Source of the DNA: Girardinichthys multiradiatus
Taxonomy: Eukaryota > Chordata > Actinopteri > Cyprinodontiformes > Goodeidae
Direction of reading: 5' to 3'
DNA: 64,000 bases
NCBI RefSeq assembly: GCF_021462225.1
Contig: NC_061804.1
Location: 7,610,740 to 7,674,739, forward strand
The translations under genes were made by a program, and so were the position numbers. Under the pieces are notes generated by a model. That model did no database searches. It saw only the letters and a program-made list of their open reading frames with translations, and was not told the origin of the DNA. This document shows, in pieces, positions 21,600-35,429 of this stretch; position 1 is the first letter of the stretch; each line of letters begins with the position of its first letter.

Positions 21600-23560
21600 A
21601 GTCAATTTGTTTAAACAAGACATTGCACTGTTTGCGTTTTGTGTACCTACTGTGATGGGTTTAAAAATACTTTAAAAAGCTAGATAACTTAGCTTTTATA
21701 TTGGCATAATTTATCTTATTGCTAGTTTGCTATGGTTATGTAGCATCTAAAACTTTAAAAAAAGTTGTAACCTTCAGTTAATTCACATCTCTCAAAGAAA
21801 CATTGGTTCCTTTGTTTGACCTTTGGTCTGTATAGTAAACTTCTTCAGTTTCTAATGGTGTAATGGGTTGAAAAGTTTTTTTTATTAACAAGCAAGTGAC
21901 ATTTTTAATTTGGATTACTTTACAGACCCTGTTTTAGTGTTTCCTGGTGTTTTATTTCATCAAACATGATGCTTAATTCATCATAAATTCTGTCCCAATG
22001 TGAGACTATTTCTTTATGCAACAGATTTAAAAGCAAGTGATTAAAAATTAAGTGCTGGTAAATTTCTAAAAATTAGGCATTTTAGATTTAGTGGTCAGCG
22101 CTAGTGGTACGTCTTCACATTTTTCAATAAACTTGGCCAGATTTTAAAGTTGTTTTTTTTTTTTTTTGGTTTAACTTAAAAATAAACTCAAGTTTTAACT
22201 TGTAAACTGAAATGATAAAAGGGCCACAAGCTTGTTCTTTAAGCTAGCATTAGCTTCAGGAAATCTTTAGCCGTGGTAAATTTCATTTCTCATAGATGTA
22301 ACATCTTTGATTTTTATCTATTTATACTCTGACAGTATAAAGAGAAATAGGTGAGAAAACCTCCTGTTAAACATGAAAAATAGCATCTAATCTTAATCAA
22401 TCTTAATAAACCATAGATGCTGTTAGTGTGCTAGCATTAGCTACCACATTAGTGAGTCAGCTACATTTTAGATTTAATGGTTGGGGATAGTAATGTTACT
22501 TTAACTTTTTCAAATAGAATTCCTACATTTAGAGGCTTTTTCAATTTATTTAAAAAAAGAAAACATTTCGATTTACAATTTGAAATGTTAAACAAGCTAG
22601 TTTTGCGAAATTAGCTTCTGTACATTGCTTTGGTAAATCTGTTTTTCATGGACATTGCTTCTTAGTTTGAATTTTTATTCTTTATACTAAGTGACATTTT
22701 ATTTAAAACTGTAGCTAATAAATTGGAAAAACAAGTATAAACAAGAGAATAACATTTGTAATTTTAATTCACCGTAAATGCTATCAGTAAGATGGAAACC
22801 TTGGTTCAGGTACCTTGGTAAATCTGTGTTTCTTCCTAGATTTTGTGTTTTTAGTTTGAGTTTTCATTCTTCATACTATGCAACATTGGTTTCCACAATT
22901 GTAATAGGCTGGAAAATTTCCAATTAAATAAGAAAATTTCCATTGAGCTAAAGTAGTGTTGTATCCCAGTGAATTAGCTAACTATTTAGATTCAGTAGTC
23001 GAGGACAGTGATATTTCTTTAATTTAATTTCGTCTTCTCCAGGCAAAACTGCATGTTTGATGGTATTTTTCAATTTAATTTAGAAAAAAAAAACGTTGAA
23101 ATTTCTAATTAAAATCTGGAATGTTAAAATCACAAGTGCATTCTGCACAAGCTAGTTTTGCTCCATTTGCTTGAGAAAATCTTTAGTCATGATAATTAAT
23201 GTTTCTCATAAACATTCCTTCTTTAGTTTGAGTTTTAATAAGACAATATTACCTATACCTGCACTAGGTTGAAAAACATGTTCCAAAGCAAAAAAGGTTG
23301 CAATTGTTATTTTAATCCTTCTTGAATGCTACTGTGCTAAATTTGTGTAACATATGACTGAATTAACTACTATACATTTGCTTTCATGGCTGAAATATTA
23401 TCCAAGTAATGTCTTTTGTTTGTATGAAATAGGATATCCTGGTATTTTAGAATCTTTGATGTACTATTTGGGAACTTTCTACGGAAGTACAAAATGTGAG
23501 CTAGCTTTTCATTTAACCCCCTTTAAGTCTGTTTCTTTGTCAGACTACACCTGAAGCTTC
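21600..23560. repeat. Diverged long-period tandem repeat
   Basis: Blocks recur in the same order and orientation. A block beginning 'cattttagattta(g/a)tgg' at 22079 and 22462, and as 'tatttagattcagtagtcga' at 22984, is followed by 'tttttcaattta' (22539, 23066) and 'aagctagttttgc' (22594, 23149). A second block, 'ggtaaat/taatt..t.tttctcat..a', recurs at 22275, 22631, 22818 and 23190 with 'ttagtttga.tttt.att' after it. Spacing is about 380-520 bp, so three to five decayed copies are present. Not coding. Confidence 0.6.
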
Positions 23561-25519
23561 GCTGACCTAAGGAACGACATTTAACATTGCTCTTTGTGTG
23601 ACTCAATTCAAATCAGATCAAGTGATAAAATATTAAGCTCTCTTACTATTTAAAAATAAAAACCCTGTTCATCTTTTTAATAAAAATTGCCAACTGTCTC
23701 ACACGCACGTACATGCTCACCAATGTCACCATAAGAAAAACAAAGCTATTCTCCATGCAACACAAGTGTTCACAACACAAGTGGGACCACTTTTTAAGAA
23801 ACTACGAAACAAATGTATTAGATTTTGGGAGGGGGGGATGGGTTCACGCGATGAAACACAGTTTCATCAAACCAACAGCGCAAGAAAAAAAAACATTTTA
23901 ACATTATCTAGTCAGTGTTAAAAATAGAAATTCACCCGTTACATTTACTCTGCACTTTTTGATTATATACAGGTATGTACATGGATTTCTTTTAATTATT
24001 TGTCCTTAATGTCTTTATCAACAGTTTACAAAAGAAAGAAAATTGCAATCAAATGCATAAACTCTTCTAGAAAGATGTGCTTAGTAACTTTTTCTTTTTT
24101 CACTTGAAGCAAGGGGGTTCAATAGGAAAAATGGAAACATTGTGTTGGTTTGCTTCAGTAAAAAGAACAAAATCCCTCCAAACAAGTGACTGAGTTTAGT
24201 TAGGATTTAAAAGTTATACATTATGTCTGTAAAAGTTATACATTATTCATACTTGTTTGAACTAGTTTCCACTTATCTTTAGATAAAACATCTTAAATCC
24301 TGACCCAGTGACTGTGTTTGGATTGATCTTCTTTTGCAGATGCAGACCAAACAACAATCTGGCCTTGTTTCTTCATGCACTCTACCTTTTAAATGATGAC
24401 AAAAACTCTGCGTGGTTTATAAACAGAATATCTTTTTTTGCACAGGAACAGACCAGAACTATAAAAGAGGTTATTTTCACGACTGACAAAGCCTCCCTAC
24501 AAGCTTAGAATCGGTTGGCTTTGCTCAACAACACGGGCTTCTATCCTGACGTTCCTAATTTTTTAAGGTTCTTGTGAGTTTCAAAATACCTACTTACTGA
24601 GTTAAACAGAACAGCGCATGGAGCGAGGTCTGCGTTTTTTTGCATAATCAAGTTCAGCCTAGATCAGAGGTCAGAAACCAGCCCACTTAAGTCATGGACA
24701 CCATGGGTTAGGAAGCAGGGCCAAGAGGGGGGTTCAATTCTGCTCCGAAACATCAACAGTTTGATTCATGTGCTGATCAGAGTTAAAGACCAGCACTAAA
24801 TAAACATAATATCCAGAACCTTGTGGAGCATATTGTATATTTACTGAGAGGATTAACGACCCTTGTGGTGGAAATGCTAGTGAGGAGAGCGCTTTAGTTT
24901 CCTCGTGGTCTGAACCCCAAGGCGTGATGGACCCTGACAGTCCGGCACAGTGCCTGTAGTATCATTCAGAACCTCTGAAAGATGACTTACAGCCAAAAGC
25001 TGACGTATACCACTGGATATTTTAGAAAGATGAATACGAGCCTCAAATTGGAGGTATTTCTTTGTGCTGCAAATTCACAGATGTAATGTTTTAATCTAAT
25101 CTACTGGAGACCCTTAAAAGTAGAACCAACTATCTCACATGTTCTCCTCTGTCTTTTTGAAAACCTCTGAAAGCTGCTTGTTTTTTTATTTATTCGAGCA
25201 GCTCCTACTTTGCGGTTTGGACTGCAGACGTCGTCTCTCAGCGGTTCTGGTTTCGCCCTTATAGATTGACTTTAGTTATTAAGGCTCAACGGGCAAGAGG
25301 TAAAAGAACGACCAGTGCCCGCAACAAACACTCATAAAAATGTTCCTTTCTGATTATTTGATTTTTTTTTTTTATCTCAAAACCCACCCACAGACACACA
25401 AACGCAGGCAAGTAACACACACTCTGAAAAGTCCCCCCCATTTCCCTTCATCAAGAGTTTGTCTTATCAAACAATTTGAGTTGCTCTGTCTTTTTCACAG
25501 CCTCAGAAAATCAACAAAA
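23561..25519. other. Intergenic spacer between the convergent genes
   Basis: AT-rich with no repeat or gene recognised. The more GC-balanced stretch at 25190-25330 could belong to a longer form of the klf8 3' UTR. Confidence 0.45.
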
Positions 25520-27158
25520 ATGATCTGACTTATTTATTTTTTGTTGTTACTGTTCAGAGCGGCAAACCTGGAGGAAGAAGAAAAACTGTGCACTGAAGGC
25601 CTAGCTTTTTTGTAAAACACCAATAAGAAAGCATACAAAGCAAATACTGTTGTCGAAGAAGGATCAGAAAGGTGTGCGTGCGCGCCCGAGAGAGAGGTGG
25701 GGTAGAACATATACAACGTGACTGATACACTGAAAACAAACCAGTCTTTAAAAAGTTCACAGTCTTGCAGCTCCATGTACCGAGGAGGGAAAGTAGGTTG
25801 CTTTTAGGACCAGGCGACCAGCGGAGGAGCATTAATGAGACGCCACGTCAGCTGCTGGCGATTTTCAACATAGAGCCAGACAGTCGGCTAAATACTTTAT
25901 CCATAAATATGGGAGCTTGCGTTTCCAAAGCTCCCAGTAAACCCTAGGAGGTCTTGGTGAAAATTCCCCTTTTCATACCAAACATAGATTTTTCTCCGAT
26001 CATTAAAAATCTTGAGTAAATGTTTATGATGATGTGATTTAAAAGATGAGAGAAATCAGATCCAACAATGAAGACAAGATGCAGACGTTATTAAACCAAC
26101 ATGCCCTTCTTTTCTCAGCAGAGTTGCAGTAATTTGTGCAAAAGGAGTCCTGGTCAACAAATGGGTACAAATACTGTACAGAGCAAGGACATACTTTTCA
26201 GTAGGCCCATATTTCTTTTTGTCTGATGTAATCTTCTGATCTTCTGAGAAACTGAATTTTGGATTTGTTTTATCAGGTGTAAGTCATATTCATCAAAATA
26301 ACAGAAATAATGATGACATTGTAAGTTATTGAGATGCAAAGGCAGTGTGTATCCATCATTAAAGCCCTGATATCTCTCATTTTTCAGTGTTTATGCTGCT
26401 TATTTGTGTTAAATAGAAGGGATTTAACTTAAATACTGTGCTTGCTCTGACACCACGTTAGTAATAAATGTACTTGGACATTTGATGTTCTTTTTCAATT
26501 GCTATTTGATCACACAATTCCATCTCATGTTGTATCATGAGGCTTAAATGGAATGTCCACTTTACTTAAGAGGTTCCTTGACTCAACAACTTCTCTCCAA
26601 CTCTGAACTTAAACAGAATGCAAAATGTAAAACAAAAGGAAGGAAAGAGCAACTGAAGTGATATCCAAGTTATAGTAGGTGTTAAAAACACTGAACAACA
26701 TTCCTTGTTGTGTCCCCTACTCATCCTCTCCAATGGATGGATGGATGGATGGATGGATGGATGGATGGATGGATGGATGATGGATGGATGGATGGATGGA
26801 TGGATGGATGGATGGATAGATGGATGACTATCCCTGCTGCTGAGTGTATTTCAGTTCGTCCTTCTTTTTACATTGCTATTCAAAAACTGATTGTAGAGAA
26901 AGGTCTGAACTGGGGTGCAGAATGAATATAATTAATAAATCCACCATGCATGTTCACAAATGCACAGACAGACTCCCAGTTGTCCTGTTGTTTCAACGTG
27001 GAGAGGAGGAGGAATTGTCCCTTTTCCCCCCTGCAGATTGTGTTTGAAAATCTTAAACGCAGAACATGAAACATGGCAGAGGCCCTGGTACAAGGTGAGT
27101 GGACTCTGCGAAACCAAGGGGTCAGAGGTTGGTTTGACAGACTGGTTTGGAGGGGAGT
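25520..27158 (-). other. klf8: Probable 3' UTR of klf8
   Basis: Runs downstream of the klf8 stop codon. On the - strand an AATAAA occurs at 25538-25533, preceded by a GC-balanced, non-repetitive stretch (25550-25970) unlike the AT-rich spacer beyond it, suggesting a transcript end near 25.5 kb. It contains a (GGAT)n tract at 26733-26822. The end is a guess from composition and one hexamer; other hexamers lie farther out (for example near 19280). Confidence 0.4.
26733..26822. repeat. (GGAT)n microsatellite
   Basis: About 90 bp of ATGG/GGAT tetramers with one 1-bp-type phase break near 26780. It lies in the putative klf8 3' UTR. Confidence 0.95.
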
Positions 27159-28215
<1,057 letters not shown>

Positions 28216-28355
28216 CTGTGTGTATCCTCCTGTGGGCTTTGAGGTGGGAGCTCTTGGTGTAAACTTTTTTACAGCCTTCATAATCACACATGTGGATTCG
28301 CCGCCTCTTTAGGTCTAGTGTATCGGGATCGACGGGCTCCAAGTCCATAACTGAC
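28216..28355 (-). CDS. klf8: klf8 exon with zinc finger 1
   Basis: 140 nt, entering in phase 2 and leaving in phase 1 (1 + 46 codons + 1). It encodes an acidic lead '[16 protein letters not shown]', the basic RRR before the fingers, and finger 1 (C-X4-C-X12-H-X3-H, helix TKSSHLKA), ending RRIHTG at the conserved split Gly. 'LDLKRRRIH' directly before finger 1 is a KLF8 feature. The splice sites are ctgtcccag and gtaag. Confidence 0.93.
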
Positions 28356-28964
28356 CTGGGACAGAAAGATACAAGGAGCTAGTGATGCTGGTCATTGAAA
28401 ACACCATAGACTTGGTATTTATGCTTTTCAGAAAATATATATTTAGTACTTTAATTTACCAGAAGAAATCAACCATGCAGAGCAGTCCTTCGAGCCTGGA
28501 AAACACTGTTCCAGTTGAGACTTGGAAGGTCAAAACACCCCATAAACCCAGTCTTCTCTACCTAAACACTCACTGAGTTTTGTCCTTCAGGTTAAAGAGA
28601 AAGCTGATCAATACTGCCTGTGACTGGTCCAAAAGTTCATAACGCAGTTGACTTTGATCATCCCAGAACGGGGATGTAGCACTATTACATATTTGTTACT
28701 ATTGGGTTGGACTTTGGTCGGAGCACCAACGTAACAGAACATTAACTTTAGGCCGTTTCCATCCTTCATCTTTCTATCACTGCAAAATGGCCAGTGTACA
28801 TGCCTGGTTATGCATTTCTTTTGTTAGCATAAAACTGGTGGTTATGGAAGTGGATACTAATACAACTTAGCCTGCACATATAAAACATGAGTTAGGGCAT
28901 CAGTAGGCAAGAACCGCTTCTGCTATTTGTGTAGATGATGGTCCTTTAGATCATGATAGCGTAT

Positions 28965-29240
28965 AAAGGAGGACTCCAGAGCGCTTTACACTACAATCAG
29001 TCATCCACCCATTCATCCAAATGTTCACACACTGACAGTGGTGAGCTAAACTGTAGCCACATCTGCCCTGGGGCAGAATGACAGAAGTGAGGCTGCCATA
29101 CAATCGGCACCTCCGGGCCCTCTGACCACCATCAGCAGGCAAGGCGGGTGAAGTATTTTGCCCAAGGACACATTGACTGAGGCAGACAGAGTGGGGTTTC
29201 CCCCATATAAGCACAGTAGACAGAATTAGCCAATTAGCTA
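28965..29240. repeat. Fish interspersed repeat fragment
   Basis: Characteristic wording seen in many fish genomes: 'gcgctttacactacaatcag', 'cacacactgacagtggtgag', 'tgtagccacatctgccctgg', 'gaggctgccatacaatcggc', 'cctctgaccaccatcagcag' and 'tgcccaaggacacattgact'. The class is uncertain, probably LINE-derived or non-autonomous. Confidence 0.6.
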
Positions 29241-30345
29241 ACATGCATGAGTTGCTAATAACAGCACTTCAACTAATGATAGAATATAGGCTGCTGTAAG
29301 CATATAATTTATGTAAATGTTAGCATATTTCCTAGCTCTGTTATAGTAGATAGCTTCAATACTTTATAGCTGAAGACTCTGTTGGGTCTTACAGACCACT
29401 GTAAGAACATTTGGTGGTTTGTAAATGACATTACTTCTGGTTAGCACAAATAAGCAAACAAAACTAGTGCAGGTTCTACTTTGGTTCACAAGTTCACATA
29501 GGACAATAAATAATATATAATTTGACAACTTATTCATTGAGTTTTTATTTAGGTTAGGGTTTAGGGTCAAGGAAGGCTAAGGTTGAGGGTAGGTTTAGGC
29601 ATTAGGGTATGAAAGTAATGAATTTATGAACTGGAAAAGTCCTTGAAGCAGTGGCAGCGTGAGAATGTAGGGGGCCTGACAACAGCTTGCTATTGATAGT
29701 TAACATGTAAATGTTAACCTCTTAGCTACTGAGAGTGTATAAGCTGCCGCTTGGTTAGCATTTAGTGTTAGCTGTTATTAGCCAAAATCCTACTATTAGC
29801 ATGTTAAAAATGTGAACCAATTTTGACACTACATTACACTTGGTGATTTTCAACTTTGGCATTACAAGCTAATCTTATAAATCTTACAGAGAGTACTACT
29901 CTATGACTCTGGTAATGGATTTAACCTGTCAGGCTTTCAGTTTTTCTGCCATCATCTCTCGTGCTGGTCTGCTCACTCTTCGACTCTTCAACTACATTTC
30001 ACAGATCAGGTTCAAATGGTCAGTCTGCTCTGACATTCACTTCTTCAGTGATTTTCTGCTTTAGTTTACGCTTCAGCTGTTCAGCACATTTCTACATCTC
30101 TTTAAGGAGTTTTATTCTTCCAACATTTATGCTACTTTTGTATTCTAACAAGTTCTTCTTTCTGTAGTTCAGCTCACATGTTCACTGTAGAGTTTTCACT
30201 GTACATTTTCTCAGGAAATGCAGATTTTTCTAGTTAAAAGTAAAAGTTCTGACAAGTTGTTTTTGTTTTTTATAATATGCAAACAGGCACCAGCTCTGCA
30301 GATAAAGAAGAATTAGAAGTTATACTACTCCAGTTTCATCTCTGC

Positions 30346-30359
30346 CCACCAGGTGGCGT
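30346..30359 (+). promoter_or_regulatory. Candidate CTCF-binding word
   Basis: CCACCAGGTGGCGT matches the CTCF core CCASYAGRKGGCRS at 13 of 14 positions. It lies in a klf8 intron outside any recognised transposon. Motif match only. Confidence 0.35.
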
Positions 30360-31719
30360 CAGACAATCACTTTGTGTCCAACAGCTCCTCAAGACAACCT
30401 ATTTTACCATTAATCTTTCTCTCTTTGCCATGTCTTCAAATCATTCAGTATATTATTTTCATTCTACCTCAGATGGACGCAGCTGAATCTATCAGAAACT
30501 ATACCCTCTTTCTAATTTCAATCTTTTCTGCTTTTCTGTTTTCTCCTAAAGTATATAATATATAATGCTATCAGTAATTTAAAATGTCTCTGATGTTTTT
30601 TGGGGTTAATGAATGTGGTGGAGGAAAAATCACTGATCTCCAAGCCCATTTTAGAAAGAGGTGTGACGGCAAACTGCATTACGTAATCTTGTTTACACCC
30701 CAGTTCTGGGACAGCCCTGCCCAGCAACACACAGTCGCACAGGCAATCTCTTTTTTCCTTTCACACAGACACACAAATGCGCTACTGTCTAAATAATCTT
30801 ACTTAGAAATATAAAATACCCACAAATGTGCTTAGTTTTTATCAGACAGTCTCTTTGCACATACATGTATCAGACTGTAGCACTGAGCAAACCATCAGCG
30901 TCCACACCCTGAAAATACAGTTAAGAAACACCACCGCGCCCAGTGGGTGTGGCAGAAACGCTGATTTTCTGATTTTCACTGGACACTAATTCAGACACAC
31001 AGAAGTGTTTCTGCACCATCTCAAGCTTTTGTATGAAGCATGAGAACTGCACCTCCAGTTTCTCTGCACACTTTGTCTAACTGTGTTGCAGCTTGGGTGT
31101 CTCCAGGGTGTTCAGCTGTACAGTGAGTTATATAAGGTTATATAAGCATCCAGTCATGGCTTCACTGCAGTAATGTAATTAGTCCGGAGCCTGCAGGCGA
31201 GGGAGGTGACCCACACAAAGACCAAATTTCTAATAAACCCTGCTGCACATTACACTCTCTTGCTGGCCCTGCTGACTTGTATTATGGCTTCTAGAGTCAG
31301 CTGATGTTGCATTGTTGCATCGTTTCAACAACTTTAGTGATTTACAAAGAAATAGAGTACCTTGCACAACAATTAATCGTGGTTTAATGATTATCTAAAA
31401 GATGACAAATTACTTCTGTAAATCAAGATATGAAATCTTCATGACCCACTTACTAAAATGTACTTAGTTGAAAAAAAAACTGACCAGGAGGTTATTTTGT
31501 ACATTTATCATGACAATCAGTGACAGTGATTGTTTGGAGGAAAAAATATTATCAGAATCATCATTATCTTTAAACTGATTATGATGAGAATGAAATTATG
31601 AGCATCGGTCAAGGCGTGCAGACAAACTAGCTGGGAGAGTATCATTCATGTTTGTTAAAGAAGGAGCTTTTCCTTAAAAAGCATGACAAGAGCAAAGATA
31701 AAACAGGCTTAAAGATCGT

Positions 31720-32340
31720 GTTAAAAAACACAGTTTACTAGCAAAAAAACATTATTGTGGCCCCTCCCCAAAAAAACACTGTAGGCAATAATCAGTGTTA
31801 AAAAGCTTGGTGTAATCTCCTTTAAATCTGTTGAGGAGTTAACTGCCAATCTAACCATCAGGGGGCAAATCCAGCGGCTGCTAAAATATGCTAAATGATA
31901 GATCACGTCTTGGTCTTTTTGGTCTGAATCCAAGTCTACAACACCTGTGAGGAAGATGGCCAGACATTTTTACTCTAGAATACTTTGATAAACAGAGGAG
32001 TTCATGGTCAACCCAGTTTATTATCTCTCCACCACCGCTCTTAACAGGATGAGGTGTTTGTGCTGATATGCTCTGTTTGGGTTTCTTCAAACAAAGTGAT
32101 ACATATATATACTATGGTCAAACATTTCTTCTATGGTTTGATCTGTCCAAACAATACTGATCCACAACTGTCATGTTTCATTTAGATGCAACCTAGAAAA
32201 CCTAAGTTGTTCAGTCTTCTCCTTGTAATTAACTTTTGTATTTAACATGAAAACCGAGACTTGTAGAGTCTGAAAAAGAACTTTTGTTGTTTGAAATTTC
32301 TCTGCACGGTCTAATATTGAGGTAAATTTGTCAGGATAGG
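31720..32340 (-). mobile_element. Tc1-like transposon remnant
   Basis: On the + strand the words 'gatgaggtgtttgtgctgat' (32049-32068), 'gttcatggtcaacccagttt' (32001-32020) and 'tttcatttagatgcaaccta' (32175-32194) follow the order of a Tc1-like transposase gene read backwards. The frame is fully decayed. Confidence 0.6.
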
Positions 32341-32441
32341 TTCTACGAGAAGATTGGCAAAGATTTCATCTTGTGAAAAAACTGTCTTTCTGCTGTACGA
32401 TATTCTTCAATTTGCTTTGAAATGGCCCTATATCCCTTCTC

Positions 32442-32539
32442 GGATGGATGGATGGATGGATGGATGGATGGATGGATGGATGGATGGATGGATGGATGGA
32501 TGGATGGATGGATGGATGGATGGATGGATGGATGGATGG
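32442..32539. repeat. (GGAT)n microsatellite
   Basis: A pure run of 24 tetramers. It opens all frames on both strands, which explains the Met-Asp-Gly-Trp and Ile-His-Pro-Ser repeats seen on translation. Confidence 0.97.
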
Positions 32540-32655
32540 CATCATCAAACATCAAAAAGTTTGTCAGTACTTTGGTTGGCCTGAAAGTCTTGAACCTGAT
32601 GTCTTTATCCTCTGCTGCTTCAAACAAATGAAACCAGTTTTGTGTGTCTCCTCAC

Positions 32656-32767
32656 CCTGCGTCGATGCTTTGGGCGCTGAGGGACGCTGATCCGGACTCC
32701 GTACCGCTCTCTGCATCGCTGTCAGTCTGATACTCAACAGGAGACGTCGAGCCTGGCTTGATACGAA
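32656..32767 (-). CDS. klf8: klf8 exon, Ser/Glu-rich linker
   Basis: 112 nt (2 + 36 codons + 2) after acceptor cctgcag and before donor gtgagg. It encodes '[20 protein letters not shown]' and then '[15 protein letters not shown]'. This acidic-serine segment (ESGTESGS) resembles the 'IESGSSALQSLQ' region of KLF8 and not the corresponding KLF12 segment. The joint with the previous exon makes a Val (GSV-R-I-K), matching a 'GSVK' in KLF8. Phase fits on both sides, so the exon is well supported despite its size. Confidence 0.9.
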
Positions 32768-32958
32768 CTGCAGGAGAGGAGAGGATAGGGAACAGAAATC
32801 AGTGGTTTAAAAAGATGAAAGAACATGTGGAGATGATGGAAGGTAGGCAAGAGGTGGGGATGGGTGGTTGGAAAGCAGAGAACAGTACAGCAGGGGGTTA
32901 ATTGGAGAATTACAATGTCAGGATTTAGGCAACTTGGCAAGACAAAGACTGTGAGCCT

Positions 32959-32960
<2 letters not shown>

Positions 32961-33034
<74 letters not shown>
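32961..33034. repeat. (GT)n microsatellite
   Basis: About 74 bp of uninterrupted GT repeats followed by TATATATATG. Confidence 0.97.
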
Positions 33035-33043
<9 letters not shown>

Positions 33044-33689
33044 TGTGAAAATCTCATGTTGGAATTCCCTGTATGTACCCATATACTTATCGTCTTATAC
33101 TTTTCCAGTTTTTTTTTCTGCACATCAAAGTCAATGGAAGTTGTTCCTGAAAAATAATGTGAACTCCCAGGAGCTTATTAGTAATTGAGTCAAAGATAAA
33201 TCTCTGTGTTGGTTTTCCTCGAGCCAAGCTGGAAAACTTCTCACAGTTTATCATCAAGTCAGGAGGTTGCTTCTTTTTTAGCTGCAATCTGCTGATGGTG
33301 CATAGGCACTTGATCAGTTTCTACGCTTTCAGAGAGATGAAAATTATGTCAGAATCAGTCCCTCAGTAGGACAGTAATGACTTCTTATTTCTTTAGTTTT
33401 AAATTATGAGAATTCATTCAAGAAATTTGAATAGGAAGCTCCATCCTGTGAGAATCTGCCGAAAGGTGCTGGAAAAGGTCAGATCTTAGCCAGTTCTGAA
33501 CTTATTTACTGACAGTCTGTTGTTTCAGTTAAAAACCTCTAAACTCTCAGCATGCTTCTTCTTCAGCATCAACAACACAACTGAGCTAATAATTTAATAT
33601 TCAAATGTAAGATTTAGCTTCCCAGCCAAAAAAAGGTATACATTCACCAGCCACAATGCACGCTTTGTAAATCTATCTCAAACTCTTTA

Positions 33690-33920
33690 ATGGGCTTTCC
33701 TACAATAAGGCTGAGAATATCCCATTTATTGTGCACCACTTTCTACCACACTTTTTGCTTCCACTCGACTTTCCACTTCCTTTCTTGGATACAGCACTCT
33801 GAACCGCAAGCTTCTTTTGCGATAACCTTCTGTGGTTTATTATTCTTGACACAGATATCTGTGACTGTGTATTGGAAAACTGTCAATCCAGCAGCCTTCA
33901 TCCTGATTGTTTAGGCCACA
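33690..33920 (-). mobile_element. Tc1-like transposon remnant
   Basis: Words such as 'gtgcaccactttctaccaca' (33731-33750), 'ggatacagcactctgaaccg' (33787-33806) and 'tccagcagccttcatcctga' (33887-33906) follow the order of the 5' part of a Tc1-like transposase gene on the - strand. Related words occur in the copy at 36684-38281 ('gatacagcactctgggaaca'). Confidence 0.55.
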
Positions 33921-35429
33921 ACTTATCATTTCTGTTTTTAAAATCAGGGTTTGTTTTTGTTTTTCTTAATCGGTCTTAACATTACAGTTGCCTAAGAAAC
34001 TGAATTTTGGGCTTTCATAAGCTTCCCTTTTGAATTCTGTCACTGAAATGAAATAACTTCTCAGTAATATTGGTATTTATTGAGACATGCTTGTTTGTGG
34101 GCCACATATGGATTTTGCTCAGACTAGGTCAATACAAATTGGGCCATTAAAAAAAGGGCTTTCTGTACGAGACTCACTTGGGTGGATAAATGCAACCAAT
34201 TTTTGCAAAGACGGTTGGGCTCCTTATGTAGGTTTTTGTCTGGTCTCAATCAGTTCAAATTATATACAACATTTAGGACCCATTTGGGTCCCACTTAATG
34301 ACCAGGTTTGTCCTGCAATAATTATATAGGCAATTAACATGGGGCCATTAAGTAACAGAGGCAATACTATCTAGGGCCAATATGTAAATGTTGGCTGGGT
34401 TCTTATCCATCACACAAAGCCATCATGTATTTGTTTTACATTCTGGACTTTGTACAGAATTATATGATGTATTTAACAGTTTTAAGAGCTGTATTTTACA
34501 ACATATGGTATTTTATTTTGAGGCTCCAAGTTTTCTTTATTCATTTTTTATTATTTTAAAAAGATCAAAGAACGCAATACCAAGACTGAAAAAACAAACA
34601 TTTTGTAATATAAGAGTGAAAGTGGTTTTTTTATTATGTGATCTGGTAGTACAATGAACAAGACAAAAGTGACCTCCCCCTCAACTGCTATCTGCAGGAA
34701 TTTGGAAGCCCAGCAATTCAAAGGCCAGCCCACCTAAAGAGAGCGGTATGGGGTGGGGAGGTTTGAGGGGTGATGCTAGGAATTTGGGTGGAGTATATGC
34801 TTATGTGGGGATGGTTCACACACCAAGAAAAGCCTTGCTTTTTGTCTCTTGAGACCATCAAGCTACCCCCAGCCCTCTGGTTGCTGCAGCTTTTCTTTTT
34901 CGAAGGCGAATACAACCCATCTTGTCTCCTGTCCAACCCCCTCAGCCGCTCCCCTCTCCTCCACATCCTTCCTGCCGAACCCTCCCAACTCCATATCGTC
35001 ATGGAGCCCGCTTTCTCTCTGCACCTTTCCACTGAGCTTTAAATCTCCTTTGGCTCCCACACACCAATGCAGCATACGAAACGTCATCTGCCTCCAGCTT
35101 GTTTGCTTTGCAGCCACATAAGGCCAATACATCAAAAAGTTTTTACCTTTTCACTCCAGATTTTACCTCCAAGCTGCCAAGAAAACAGAAAACAAATATG
35201 CACCACAAGATCTTCAGAATCCACCTGGCCTGATCAACTAGACTGACATGATTATAAAAACATAAACAGGTGTCTTTAATGAGTTTTTGTGCAATCTGAA
35301 CCCATGCTTGAAAATATAATACCTTTAAACCTCTAACACATCTCCCATCCAGAGTATCAACTTCTTTCTTGGCTCCTGGAGAAGCCACATTTATCTGTTG
35401 AAACCATTTTATGCAATCATGAACAGCAT

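Larger units (their letters stand above)
28356..32655 (-). other. klf8: klf8 intron, 4.3 kb, repeat-bearing
   Basis: Phase-2 intron holding a fish interspersed repeat (28965-29240), a TTAGGG-like patch (29551-29607), a CTCF-like word (30346-30359), a Tc1-like remnant (31720-32340) and a (GGAT)n tract (32442-32539). The stretch between about 30480 and 31700 shows nothing recognisable. Confidence 0.75.

Noticed and set aside
25765..25947. 60-codon + strand frame ending MGACVSKAPSKP
   Set aside because: It lies antisense in the putative klf8 3' UTR. The myristoylation-like MGACVSK is probably chance, and no further exon was found.
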